A stretch of 64,000 nt of DNA from assembly GCA_910574965.1 (NCBI GenBank), contig CAJTDB010000008.1:1-64000 (forward strand). Reading direction: 5' to 3'. This document shows positions 27,371-35,648 of this stretch, one piece after another. Source of the stretch: Lachnospiraceae bacterium. GTDB taxonomy: Bacteria; Bacillota; Clostridia; Lachnospirales; Lachnospiraceae. Positions within the stretch are counted from its first letter, which is position 1. Each line of letters starts with the position of its first letter. The position numbers were made by a program, and so were the translations under genes. The notes beneath the pieces were generated by a model. That model was given only the letters and a program-made list of their open reading frames with translations. It did not search any database and was not told the origin of the DNA.

Positions 27371-27895
27371 TTATGCATCCGGCTCTAAGATACCGTACGT
27401 TCCGCCTTTTCTCCGATACACCACATTAATCTCATCCGTCTCCGCATTCACAAAAGCGAAGAACGCATGTCCAAGCAGTTCCATCTGCACACACGCATCT
27501 TCCGGGTACATGGGCTTAATATCAAATTTCTTCGTCCGGATGATCTTCACTTCCTGATCTTCCGAATCCTTCTCCAGAAATTCTTTCTGGAAATTCCCCC
27601 CGCCCTGCTGTCTTGCGATCAGTTTGTTTTTGTACTTCCGAAGCTGACGCTCAATTACTTCTTCCACCAGATCGATGGACACATACATGTCCGTGCTGGA
27701 CTGCTCCGAACGGATAATGTTCCCCTTGACCGGAATCGTCACCTCAATCTTCTGACGCTCCTTCTCCACGCTCAGAGTCACATGTACTTCCGTATCAGGA
27801 GTAAAATACCGCTCCAGCTTCTTCAGCTTCTCCGTCACCGCTGACCGAAGGCCATCTGTAATGTCGAGATTTTTTCCGCTGATGATAAAACGCAT
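27371..27895 (-). CDS. hpf: Long-form ribosome hibernation promoting factor
   Basis: A 174-residue HPF/RaiA protein. The N-terminal domain (MRFIISGKNLDITDGLRSAV to about residue 100) binds the ribosome. The C-terminal domain (EVKIIRTKKFDIKPMYPEDA...) dimerises to form 100S particles, which is the long form found in Firmicutes. ATG at 27895 follows AGGAG; the upstream open frame is not coding. A strong terminator follows. Confidence 0.94.
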   Translation of the reverse strand: MRFIISGKNLDITDGLRSAVTEKLKKLERYFTPDTEVHVTLSVEKERQKIEVTIPVKGNIIRSEQSSTDMYVSIDLVEEVIERQLRKYKNKLIARQQGGGNFQKEFLEKDSEDQEVKIIRTKKFDIKPMYPEDACVQMELLGHAFFAFVNAETDEINVVYRRKGGTYGILEPDA

Positions 27896-27980
27896 AGAAC
27901 CACTCCTTTGCTCATTATTCTGCATCTCTGTGCATTTTCCATACCCCCGCACAGTTTTGATGCCTGTCTCTATCATACCA

Positions 27981-28766
27981 TTATTTAGGCGATTCCGCAA
28001 CGAATTTCACAACCTCTTCATAATTCATTGTCCCCCCGAACAGATCCAGTGCACTTCCGATGGTCACATTCAGCCGTCCTTTCCCCAGATCCTTCAGTTT
28101 TCGAAGATCCGAAAAGTTCCCGACACCCCCTGCATAGGTAATTGGAATCCCGTCCCATGCCCCCAAAAGGCTCACTAACGGCTCCTCGATCCCCTGTGCC
28201 TTTCCCTCTGCATCCACTGCATGAACCAGAAATTCCGCACAGTATCTCGAAAGCTCTGTAAGAACCTCCTTTGTAAGCACCACATCCGTAAACTTCTGCC
28301 ATCGGTCTGTAACGATGTAATATGCCTCTTCCTTCCTTCTGCAGCTTAAATCCAGCACCAGATGTTCTTTCCCCGTCTCTGCCTGCAGCTTCCGAAGATT
28401 GTCCCAGTCCACCTTCCCGTCCCGAAACACATAAGAAGTCACGATCACATGGCTGGCGCCCGCCTCTAAATATTCCCCTGCATTCTCCCTGCAGATGCCG
28501 CCCCCCACCTGCAGTCCCCCCGGATACTCCGAAAGAGCCAGCAGTGCCTGCCTCCTTGTCTCCTCATAAAATCTGCTCCCTTTCTTATTCAGAAGCACAA
28601 TATGCCCTCCCCGAAGTCCCCGCGCCCGGTAAAACCGCGCATAAAACCCCGCATCCTGCTCCGACACAAAATTCTCCCTCGCCTGATCCTGCTCATCTCT
28701 CAAACTCCCCCCAACAATCTGCTTCACTTTCCCATTATGTATATCAATACAAGGCCGAAATTCCAT
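27981..28766 (-). CDS. hisA: HisA: phosphoribosylformimino-5-aminoimidazole carboxamide ribotide isomerase
   Basis: A 261-residue (beta/alpha)8 isomerase of histidine synthesis, in the eukaryote-like HIS6 branch seen in some Clostridia. Family marks are FRPCIDIHNGKVKQIVGG at the N-terminus, GLQVGGGI in the centre and ITYAGGVGNFSDLRKL near the end. ATG at 28766 follows GGAGGAG. It stands alone rather than in a his operon. The longer open frame upstream runs across a palindrome and is not coding. Confidence 0.9.
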   Translation of the reverse strand: MEFRPCIDIHNGKVKQIVGGSLRDEQDQARENFVSEQDAGFYARFYRARGLRGGHIVLLNKKGSRFYEETRRQALLALSEYPGGLQVGGGICRENAGEYLEAGASHVIVTSYVFRDGKVDWDNLRKLQAETGKEHLVLDLSCRRKEEAYYIVTDRWQKFTDVVLTKEVLTELSRYCAEFLVHAVDAEGKAQGIEEPLVSLLGAWDGIPITYAGGVGNFSDLRKLKDLGKGRLNVTIGSALDLFGGTMNYEEVVKFVAESPK

Positions 28767-28847
28767 CCCGATCTCCTCCATCCAATCATTATCACTTTTC
28801 AAAACATCTGTCCCAACCCCCACCCTCTCACCGCTGCCATTCCCAGG

Positions 28848-29039
28848 CCAAGCGCAGCACCGGACAGCTAGAGGTGCAACAGCGCTGTGTGGATTGGAGC
28901 GGACAGGCTTTTTCATATGTGCGCCCCAGGCGGACACTGCCGGCAGCGGTTGTGTCCGCCTGGGGCGCACATATGGAAAAGAATGTCCGATACATTCCAT
29001 ACGAGCGTTGCACCTCCGGCTGTCCGGTGCTGCGCTTGG
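28848..29039. repeat. 192-bp imperfect palindrome
   Basis: Two arms of about 90 bases (28848-28937 and 28952-29039) are inverted copies of one another around a 14-base centre. Near-perfect blocks are: 28848-28864 against 29023-29039 (CCAAGCGCAGCACCGGA and its complement), 28921-28937 against 28952-28968 (GCGCCCCAGGCGGACAC and its complement). The middle of the arms is less well matched. It lies between the lipoprotein terminator and hisA. Any coding content on either strand is a consequence of the symmetry. Confidence 0.85.
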
Positions 29040-29055
29040 CCGTCCCGCCCCCATC

Positions 29056-29084
29056 AAAAAGGAGGGCCAAAGCCCCCCTCTTTT
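29056..29084 (-). terminator. Intrinsic terminator of the Asp-rich lipoprotein gene
   Basis: On the minus strand, AGGGGGGC-TTTG-GCCCTCCT followed by TTTTTGATGG, starting one base after the stop codon. One mismatch in the stem. Confidence 0.75.
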
Positions 29085-29085
29085 C

Positions 29086-29475
29086 TTACGGCAGGTCCGT
29101 CCCGGTTCCACCCTCTAAGGCCCCGTCCGATGTGCCGTTATCATTTACATCCCCATCTACCATCGTGTCGTCTCCGGTCATATCATTGACCAGATCGTCC
29201 ACCACGTCGTTGGCATCTCTTCCGATCTCCTCCAGCAGACCGTCTCCGTCTACATCTGTATGATCGTAAACGCCGTCTTCGTCTGTATCAAAGAGAATGT
29301 CATCTACATTTACACCATCATTATCGGTGCCGCCGTCCGTGACTGTCCCGTTGTTATCGCCGGCAGTCCCGTTCTCGTCTGTAGTGGTTCCGTTGTTTGC
29401 CCTGCCGCACGCGGTAACAAATACAATTGTCGCCAGCAGCAGCATGCCAGTACAATACTTTTTCAACTGTTTCAT
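29086..29475 (-). CDS. Asp-rich lipoprotein with EF-hand-like calcium repeats
   Basis: A 129-residue exported lipoprotein: lipobox VTAC at Cys23. The mature part is low-complexity and dominated by Asp, Gly, Asn and Thr. DTDEDGVYDHTDVDGDGLLE resembles two adjacent thrombospondin type 3 or dockerin-like calcium loops (DxDxDG). Function is not known; calcium-dependent folding at the cell surface is likely. GGAGAG precedes the ATG. It is monocistronic with its own terminator. Confidence 0.82.
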   Translation of the reverse strand: MKQLKKYCTGMLLLATIVFVTACGRANNGTTTDENGTAGDNNGTVTDGGTDNDGVNVDDILFDTDEDGVYDHTDVDGDGLLEEIGRDANDVVDDLVNDMTGDDTMVDGDVNDNGTSDGALEGGTGTDLP

Positions 29476-29632
29476 AAATGTCTCTCCTTTTAATTAAAAT
29501 AAAGATGCATAAACAGTATTAGACCTGCTGTTACTAATATGGACAACTCTTTTTGTTTTATTCATTTTTCAGATTCATTTTTTTAGGATCCAAAGTGCGT
29601 TTCGGCGGCTTTTTGCCATTTTCAGACATCCA

Positions 29633-30397
29633 TTATGACTGTCCGTCAATCACATGACTCATCTGATAATATCCCGCCGGTTTTCCTGCCAGGAATCTTG
29701 CCGCCTGAAGGGCTCCTTTTGCAAAAATAGCCCTGGAATATGCTGTGTGGCTGAAAGTAACCACTTCATCGGTGCCCGCAAAGATCACGTCATGATCTCC
29801 CACAATGGTACCGCCCCGGACTGCGGATATTCCGATCTCCTTTTTGTCACGCTTTTCGCGTGTCTGACTCCGATCGAACTTATATTCGTATTCATTGCCC
29901 AAAGACTCGTTTATGGAGTCCGCAAGGGCAAGCGCTGTGCCGCTGGGCGCATCTACCTTTCGATTGTGATGCTTCTCCACAATCTCAATATCAAATCCTG
30001 CAGGAACAAGAATATTCGCCGCTTCCTTCAGAAGCTTTAAAAGCATGTTTACGCCTAGGGACATATTGGCGGACTTTAAGACCGCCACCTTTTGGCTGGC
30101 CTCCTCCACCGCCTGCATCTGCTCTTTTGTCAGTCCGGTAGTACAGAGCACCATCGGAATCCGGCGCTTTACTCCGAAAGCCAACAGCGCGTCTGTCGCT
30201 TTTGCAGAAGCAAAATCAATGATAACATCCGCCTCTTCCCGGCAGTCGTTAATGTTCGTATATACGGGATACCCGTTGTCCCGGCAGTCCACCAGATCGA
30301 TGCCTGCCACAATTTCCATTCCCTCTTCTTCCTGGACCAGACTGGTAATTACCTGGCCCATATGGCCGTTGCAGCCATGCATAATCACGCGGACCAT
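29633..30397 (-). CDS. dapB: 4-hydroxy-tetrahydrodipicolinate reductase
   Basis: A 254-residue reductase of the lysine/DAP pathway. The cofactor loop is GCNGHMG (8-14) and the catalytic/substrate segment is EKHHNRKVDAPSGTA. ATG at 30397 overlaps the dapA stop (TGATG). The upstream extension of the frame lies in dapA and is discarded. It follows dapA in one transcript. Confidence 0.95.
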   Translation of the reverse strand: MVRVIMHGCNGHMGQVITSLVQEEEGMEIVAGIDLVDCRDNGYPVYTNINDCREEADVIIDFASAKATDALLAFGVKRRIPMVLCTTGLTKEQMQAVEEASQKVAVLKSANMSLGVNMLLKLLKEAANILVPAGFDIEIVEKHHNRKVDAPSGTALALADSINESLGNEYEYKFDRSQTREKRDKKEIGISAVRGGTIVGDHDVIFAGTDEVVTFSHTAYSRAIFAKGALQAARFLAGKPAGYYQMSHVIDGQS

Positions 30398-31299
30398 CAG
30401 GCAGTCTCTCCTTTCGCTTTCAGGCCGAAGGCGTCCATAGCCTCTTTCAGCTTCTTCTGGTGTTCTTCTTCCATGGTGGAAAGCGGCATCCGAAGAGTAC
30501 CTACCTCCCATCCCAGCAGATTCAGCGCTGCTTTAACCGGAATCGGATTGACCTCGCAGAACAGTTGTTCGATTAGCGGAATGGCCTTTAGCTGAAGTTC
30601 CAGACTTCCTTTTATATCACCTTCCATAAATTTCGCCACGATGTCGTGGGTCTGCTTCGGAGCGATATTGGACAGCACCGAGATCACGCCCTTTCCGCCA
30701 AGGGACAAAAGCGGTACAATCTGATCGTCGTTGCCGGAATAGATATCAAGAGAATCTCCGCAGAGTTGAGCGATTTTCGCCACCTGAGAAATATTGCCGC
30801 TTGCTTCTTTGACTGCCACAATATTTTCTACATTTTTTGCCAGATATGCAATCGTCTCCGGTGCGATGTTCACGCCGGTCCGCCCCTGGATGTTGTACAG
30901 AATCACCGGAATCTTCACGGAATTTGCAATCTTTGTAAAATGCGCAATCAGCCCCTTTTGCGTTGCTTTATTATAATAAGGGCTTACAAGCAAAAGACCG
31001 TCCGCCCCATAGCGCTCTGCTTCCACAGACAGATAAACCGCCGTCTCCGTACAATTGGAACCGGTACCTGCAATGACCGGAATCCGTTTCGCCACTTTCT
31101 CGATGGTAAAACGGATGACCTCTAAATGTTCCTCATGGGTCAATGTGGAAGCTTCCCCGGTAGTCCCGCAGATAATGATACTGTCCGTTTTATTTGCGAT
31201 CTGATATTCCAGAAGCTCCGCAAGCTTCGGATAGTTTACTGCACCTGTTTCCGTCATGGGAGTGACGATGGCTACTCCTGCACCTGTAAAAATCGACAT
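30397..31299 (-). CDS. dapA: 4-hydroxy-tetrahydrodipicolinate synthase
   Basis: A 300-residue class I aldolase that condenses pyruvate with aspartate semialdehyde. Schiff-base Lys is in AVKEASGN, GTTGEASTL binds pyruvate carboxylate, and LYNIQGRTGVN carries the catalytic tyrosine. AGGAGG precedes the ATG. It forms a two-gene operon with dapB. Confidence 0.95.
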   Translation of the reverse strand: MSIFTGAGVAIVTPMTETGAVNYPKLAELLEYQIANKTDSIIICGTTGEASTLTHEEHLEVIRFTIEKVAKRIPVIAGTGSNCTETAVYLSVEAERYGADGLLLVSPYYNKATQKGLIAHFTKIANSVKIPVILYNIQGRTGVNIAPETIAYLAKNVENIVAVKEASGNISQVAKIAQLCGDSLDIYSGNDDQIVPLLSLGGKGVISVLSNIAPKQTHDIVAKFMEGDIKGSLELQLKAIPLIEQLFCEVNPIPVKAALNLLGWEVGTLRMPLSTMEEEHQKKLKEAMDAFGLKAKGETA

Positions 31300-31342
31300 A
31301 ATTTTTCCTCCTGATAGTCTTTTGTTTAGAATATGACTGAAG

Positions 31343-31371
31343 AAAAAGAGGCGTGCTTTGTGTACGCCTCT
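31343..31371 (-). terminator. Intrinsic terminator after the corrinoid adenosyltransferase gene
   Basis: On the minus strand, AGAGGCGT/ACGCCTCT with a nine-base loop followed by TTTTCTTC. It lies between the adenosyltransferase and dapA. Confidence 0.78.
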
Positions 31372-31375
31372 CCAC

Positions 31376-31864
31376 TCATTCTTTCAATGCGGATATCTGG
31401 TACACCCCGTCTGCCCATTCCATTACTTCCGGGCAGAGTCGGATACCGGTAAAGATAATCTCCGTTCCTTCTGAAGCTTCCTCCAGAACAGCCCGGATGT
31501 CAGAGATTTCAGCGATCCCATAATCCAAAAGCCCCAGGATCTCGTCCAGTACCAGTACGTCGCATTCCCCCGTAGCCAATACTTTCTTCGCAAACGCCAG
31601 GCCGTTTTTCATGGTCATGGTTTCCTCTTCCCGCTCCTTTGGACCAAGCTCCTCAAAAGCTGCCTCCCGGCGCTGAAAACGAAACAGCTTGATCTCCGGC
31701 TCCAGCCGCTGAATAAAGCTGATCTGTTCCGGCTGCTTTCCTTTCAGAAACTGAACGATGATGACGGTCTTTCCCCCGCTGGCCTCCCGGATAGCCTGGC
31801 CAAGCGCCGCCGTCGTCTTTCCTTTTCCGCTCCCAAAATAGATCTGTAAATTTCCCCTGTCCAT
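31376..31864 (-). CDS. btuR: Corrinoid adenosyltransferase (CobA/BtuR family)
   Basis: A 162-residue P-loop enzyme that adenosylates cob(I)alamin or cobinamide to make coenzyme B12. It has YFGSGKGKTTAALG (P-loop, about residues 9-22) and LVLDEILGLLDYG. It is a little shorter than the Enterobacterial enzyme (about 196). ATG at 31864 follows GGAGAAGGT. Its presence fits the cobalamin-dependent metabolism elsewhere in the window. Confidence 0.92.
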   Translation of the reverse strand: MDRGNLQIYFGSGKGKTTAALGQAIREASGGKTVIIVQFLKGKQPEQISFIQRLEPEIKLFRFQRREAAFEELGPKEREEETMTMKNGLAFAKKVLATGECDVLVLDEILGLLDYGIAEISDIRAVLEEASEGTEIIFTGIRLCPEVMEWADGVYQISALKE

Positions 31865-31952
31865 ACCTTCTCCACTTTTCCTGAACACGAAATAGAATCT
31901 TTTATATTTTTCTATCTTACACCAGCACAGGAAGAAATGCAAGACTTTCTGC

Positions 31953-32579
31953 TCAATCCAGGTACTCTAGTTTACTGACAGATACTTCATATGCAACTCT
32001 GCGTTCACTTTCCTCCTCATCTATCTTTTTCATGTATTCTCTGCTCTGGATTCTTCCCCAGATCTGAGTGTGGCCGCCTACCTCAAAGCCGGAAGCAAAG
32101 CGGGCATTCCTCCCCCAGCAGATACATGGAATATAATCGGATTTGCCATAAGGACGGTTCACCGCCAGCAGGATATCCGCAATCTCCCTCCCCAGGGGTG
32201 TCTTGCGGTACACCGGCATCTTGCAGATAAATCCATCCAGAAAGATCTGATTCGTCTTGGCATTTTCCACTTCTTCATCAATAAACTCCAGTTCTCTCAC
32301 AAAGACGGACAGCACAAGACGGTTCTTTTTCTCCTCATGACGATTGTAAGAACGGAACTGCCCCGCTGCGCGGATGTATTCCCCCCGGTAGTCCCCGTTT
32401 ACGTCGATCAGCCTTTCGGAGATCATCAGCGGTATCACATCACAGGAGTCGCTCAGCCGTTTCACGGACACATTCAGCATATAGAAGCCTTCCCCAAAGA
32501 CTTCATGGCTGAAGGAAAATTCGGATACGACTTCCCCGACAATCGATACCTGGTTGTTTTCAATGATCTTATCTGACAT
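31953..32579 (-). CDS. SSB-like OB-fold protein
   Basis: A 208-residue protein that resembles a pair of single-strand DNA-binding OB modules: residues 1-105 (QVSIVGEVVSEFSFSHE...VELEFID) and 110-208 (NQIFLDGFICKMPVYRKTPLGREI...). The second module has SSB-like features such as 'PLGREIADILLAVNRPYGKSDYIPCICWG'-type order (primase/ssDNA-binding family pattern). Function is most likely ssDNA binding; the tandem layout differs from the canonical Ssb. It is divergent from typA and has its own promoter. Confidence 0.72.
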   Translation of the reverse strand: MSDKIIENNQVSIVGEVVSEFSFSHEVFGEGFYMLNVSVKRLSDSCDVIPLMISERLIDVNGDYRGEYIRAAGQFRSYNRHEEKKNRLVLSVFVRELEFIDEEVENAKTNQIFLDGFICKMPVYRKTPLGREIADILLAVNRPYGKSDYIPCICWGRNARFASGFEVGGHTQIWGRIQSREYMKKIDEEESERRVAYEVSVSKLEYLD

Positions 32580-32627
32580 AATTTTGTTCTCCCTTCTGTT
32601 TGACGAAGTGTCTCTTTTCGTATTTTG

Positions 32628-32656
32628 TCTATAAAATATATTCGGCACCTTTTCAA
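32628..32656 (-). promoter_or_regulatory. Promoter of the SSB-like gene
   Basis: On the minus strand, TTGAAA (32651-32656), a 17-base spacer and TATAGA (32628-32633), about 49 bases before the ATG. Confidence 0.6.
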
Positions 32657-32693
32657 AATATGCCTGTTTTTCCAAAATTTATTCAAAATTTTA

Positions 32694-32722
32694 TTGACGG
32701 TATATTCTTTGGCATGTATTTT
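32694..32722 (+). promoter_or_regulatory. Probable typA promoter
   Basis: TTGACG (32694-32699), a 17-base spacer and TATTTT (32717-32722). The start would lie about 88 bases before the ATG. A second -10-like TACACT/TATTAA occurs near 32757-32765. Confidence 0.5.
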
Positions 32723-32817
32723 TTCTAAAATGCTTGTTTTCCTGGGAAAATGTGATACACTATTAAATTTGTAGACAGATGGAAACAGAAATGAAAACAG
32801 AGACGAGGTTTTAACTT

Positions 32818-34647
32818 ATGAAACGTGAAGATGTAAGAAACATAGCGATCATTGCCCATGTAGACCACGGAAAGACCACTCTGGTGGATGAACTTTTAAA
32901 ACAGAGCGGTGTCTTCCGCGCCAATCAGGAAGTAGCGGAACGGGTCATGGATTCCAATGACATCGAGCGGGAACGCGGGATCACGATCCTGTCCAAAAAT
33001 ACAGCCGTTTTTTATAAAGATGTAAAGATCAATATTATCGACACCCCCGGACATGCGGATTTTGGCGGAGAAGTGGAACGGGTACTGAAAATGGTAAACG
33101 GCGTTATCCTGGTCGTAGACGCCTTTGAAGGTTCCATGCCCCAGACGAAATTTGTATTAAAAAAAGCATTGGAGCTCTCGCTTCCGGTCATCGTCTGCAT
33201 CAATAAAATTGACCGTCCGGAAGCACGTCCTTTGGAAGTCATCGATGAAGTACTGGAGCTTCTGATGGATCTGGATGCTTCCGACGAACAGTTAGACTGT
33301 CCTTTTGTATTTGCCTCTGCCAAAGGCGGATATGCCACAATGGAGCTGGAAAAAGAGTCCAAAGATATGACGCCGCTTTTCGATACGATTCTGGACTACA
33401 TCCCGGCACCGGAAGGCGACCCGAAAGCCCCCACCCAGGTCCTGATCAGCACCATTGATTACAATGAATATGTCGGCCGTATCGGCGTCGGCAAAGTAGA
33501 CAGCGGAAATGTCAGTGTCAATCAGGAAGTTGTTATCGTCAATCATCATGAACCGGACAAGATTAAGAAAGTAAAAATCAGCAAACTTTATGAGTTTGAC
33601 GGACTGAACAAAGTACCGGTAACTTCGGCGTCCATCGGTTCTATAGTCGCCATCTCCGGCATCGCGGATCTGCACATCGGAGATACGCTCTGCTCTCCGG
33701 AAGCGCCGAAGGCCATCCCGTTCCAGAAGATCTCAGAGCCTACCATTGCCATGCAGTTCAATGTCAACGACAGCCCCTTAGCCGGCACGGAAGGAAAATA
33801 TATCACTTCCCGTCATATCCGGGACCGCCTGTTCCGAGAGCTGAATACCGACGTGAGCCTGCGTGTAGAAGAGACAGAAAACACAGACAGTTTCAAAGTT
33901 TCCGGCCGCGGAGAACTCCATCTGTCTGTTCTGATTGAAAACATGCGCCGGGAAGGATATGAGTTCTCTGTCAGCAAAGCGGAGGTGCTCTATCGTTATG
34001 ACGAAAAAGGCAGGAAGCAGGAACCTATGGAACTTGCCTACGTGGATGTGGACGATGAATTTGCCGGAAATGTAATCCAGAAGTTAGGAGAGCGAAAGGG
34101 CGAGCTTTTAAATATGCATACAAACAGCAGCGGCTCCACCCGGCTGGAATTTTCCATCCCGTCCAGAGGACTCATCGGATACCGGGGTGAATTTCTCACC
34201 GATACCAAGGGCACCGGTGTGCTGAATACCACTTTCAACGGATATGAGCCTTATAAGGGAGATATCCAATACCGTAAGCAGGGTTCCCTAATCGCTTTCG
34301 AATCCGGAGAGTCCATCACCTACGGGCTGTTCAACGCTCAGGAACGCGGCACCCTGTTCATCGGCCCCGGAGAAAAAGTATATTCCGGCATGGTTGTGGG
34401 ACAAAACGGCAAGGCAGAAGACATCGAGCTCAATGTCTGCAAGACGAAAAAGTTAACGAACACACGTTCTTCTAGTGCGGACGAAGCGCTGAAGCTGACG
34501 CCGCCAAAGGTTTTGAGCTTAGAGCAGTGCCTGGAGTTCATCGACACAGATGAATTGTTGGAAATCACGCCAAAATCCCTGCGCATCCGCAAGAAGATCC
34601 TCGATCCCACCCTGCGCAAGAGAGCCGCTATGCGAAAAGATTCCTAA
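32818..34647 (+). CDS. typA: Translational GTPase TypA/BipA
   Basis: A 609-residue ribosome-binding GTPase of the EF-G/LepA group that acts in ribosome assembly and stress adaptation. G1 is AHVDHGKTT (14-22), G3 DTPGHADF and G4 NKIDRP. Domains II-V and the TypA C-terminal domain are complete; length is normal. It is monocistronic. A long hairpin follows at 34682-34744. Confidence 0.96.
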   Translation: MKREDVRNIAIIAHVDHGKTTLVDELLKQSGVFRANQEVAERVMDSNDIERERGITILSKNTAVFYKDVKINIIDTPGHADFGGEVERVLKMVNGVILVVDAFEGSMPQTKFVLKKALELSLPVIVCINKIDRPEARPLEVIDEVLELLMDLDASDEQLDCPFVFASAKGGYATMELEKESKDMTPLFDTILDYIPAPEGDPKAPTQVLISTIDYNEYVGRIGVGKVDSGNVSVNQEVVIVNHHEPDKIKKVKISKLYEFDGLNKVPVTSASIGSIVAISGIADLHIGDTLCSPEAPKAIPFQKISEPTIAMQFNVNDSPLAGTEGKYITSRHIRDRLFRELNTDVSLRVEETENTDSFKVSGRGELHLSVLIENMRREGYEFSVSKAEVLYRYDEKGRKQEPMELAYVDVDDEFAGNVIQKLGERKGELLNMHTNSSGSTRLEFSIPSRGLIGYRGEFLTDTKGTGVLNTTFNGYEPYKGDIQYRKQGSLIAFESGESITYGLFNAQERGTLFIGPGEKVYSGMVVGQNGKAEDIELNVCKTKKLTNTRSSSADEALKLTPPKVLSLEQCLEFIDTDELLEITPKSLRIRKKILDPTLRKRAAMRKDS

Positions 34648-34681
34648 AACAGCAAAACGAAAAACAGGGCAAAAGCGGCTG

Positions 34682-34744
34682 TGATAGCTGTATTTTCTTA
34701 TCATAGCATACAGCAAATGAAAATACAGCTATCATCCTCTGTCA
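34682..34744 (+). terminator. Perfect 16-bp hairpin after typA
   Basis: TGATAGCTGTATTTTC (34682-34697) and its exact complement at 34729-34744 flank a 31-base loop. No T-run follows, so it may be an RNA-stability hairpin rather than a terminator. It lies 35 bases past the typA stop. Confidence 0.5.
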
Positions 34745-35216
34745 TGCTGCATTTATTCGGTAAAAATATGGTCAGCCCGCGCAAAAGACACCCTGGCATC
34801 CATACGAACGGATGCCTGCCGAAAACGTATAAGCAGTCGGCCTGGACAATATAAAAATGCACCGATGTGCCTTGCTGTTTCAGGGAAGGAATGCTGTGAG
34901 TAAATTCAGAGATGACAGAAAATATCCAAAAGCCTGCCGGGCCCATTGTCGCAGTGACCGGCACCGTTGTACAGATCGTGGATCTGCTCTGGCAGCAGAA
35001 GGTAAAAAGAGTATCAAAAAGCAGCATTGCTTATCTGAAGCCAGCCGTTTGCTTTACGGATACATGCTTTGTATACAGTGATCTTACAACATCTGAGGAA
35101 ATCTGTCAATATTCTGTGACAAAAGCAAAATCCGGCCGTCCCTCAAAACCCGCTGTCTCTTCCTTCTCAGTGTTGCTTTTCCCCGATTTTTCTCCCGCTT
35201 TGTCAGTCGATTTTAT
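34745..35216. other. Long non-coding gap between typA and the cold-shock gene
   Basis: About 470 bases without a convincing gene. A small hairpin GGCATCC/GGATGCC lies at 34795-34816. Open frames exist on both strands but lack ribosome sites and family features. The region may hold degraded sequence or part of the untranslated leader of the cold-shock gene. Confidence 0.5.
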
Positions 35217-35251
35217 TTGACATGGTTCTCAAACTATGTTAGTCTTATACT
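35217..35251 (+). promoter_or_regulatory. Promoter region of the cold-shock gene
   Basis: TTGACA lies at 35217-35222 and TATACT at 35246-35251. A 17-base spacer from TTGACA ends at TAGTCT (35240-35245), a poor -10, so the exact pairing is uncertain. Confidence 0.4.
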
Positions 35252-35292
35252 ATGCGATGAATTGCATGCATTTATAGTAAGGAGGTACCAAA

Positions 35293-35493
35293 ATGAACAG
35301 AGGTACGGTGAAATGGTTCAACAACCAGAAAGGATATGGTTTCATCTCCGACGAAGAGGGAAATGACGTATTCGTTCATTATTCGGGACTGAACATGGAT
35401 GGCTTTAAGTCCCTTGAGGAAGGCCAGGCTGTTGAATTTGAAGTCGTTAACGGTGCAAAAGGACCGCAGGCAACCAACGTGACCAAGCTTTAA
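35293..35493 (+). CDS. Cold-shock domain protein
   Basis: A 66-residue CspA-family RNA chaperone. RNP1 KGYGFIS and RNP2 DVFVHY are present, and the chain is one OB fold. AAGGAGGTACC precedes the ATG. It stands alone with a terminator that also serves the convergent amidase gene. Confidence 0.95.
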   Translation: MNRGTVKWFNNQKGYGFISDEEGNDVFVHYSGLNMDGFKSLEEGQAVEFEVVNGAKGPQATNVTKL

Positions 35494-35616
35494 TTCTTTT
35501 GTAGACATTTACGGATTCTTATATTAAATATAGCTATAAGTATTTACATCTTCTTATATATTTTTGATTTGAGAATTATGCGAAAATGACTGAACGGGAA
35601 TGACAGAATGAGACGT

Positions 35617-35647
35617 AAAAGGGGGATGTAGATGCATCCCCTTTTTG
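35617..35647. terminator. Bidirectional terminator
   Basis: AAAAGGGGGATG and CATCCCCTTTTT form a stem with flanking A and T runs on both sides. It lies between the cold-shock gene (plus) and the amidase gene (minus), whose ends face each other. Confidence 0.8.
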
Positions 35648-35648
35648 T

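Noticed and set aside
28848-29039. Insertion sequence with transposase
   Set aside because: The arms are too short to encode a transposase and no transposase fragment was recognised in any frame.
28322-29263. 313-codon plus-strand frame over hisA and the palindrome
   Set aside because: It covers hisA antisense and the palindrome; Pro/Ser-rich translation without motifs or ribosome site.
34912-35220. 102-codon plus-strand frame (MTENIQKPAGPIVAVTG...)
   Set aside because: No ribosome site, no recognisable family, and composition does not look coding. It could be a gene remnant, but I cannot support that.
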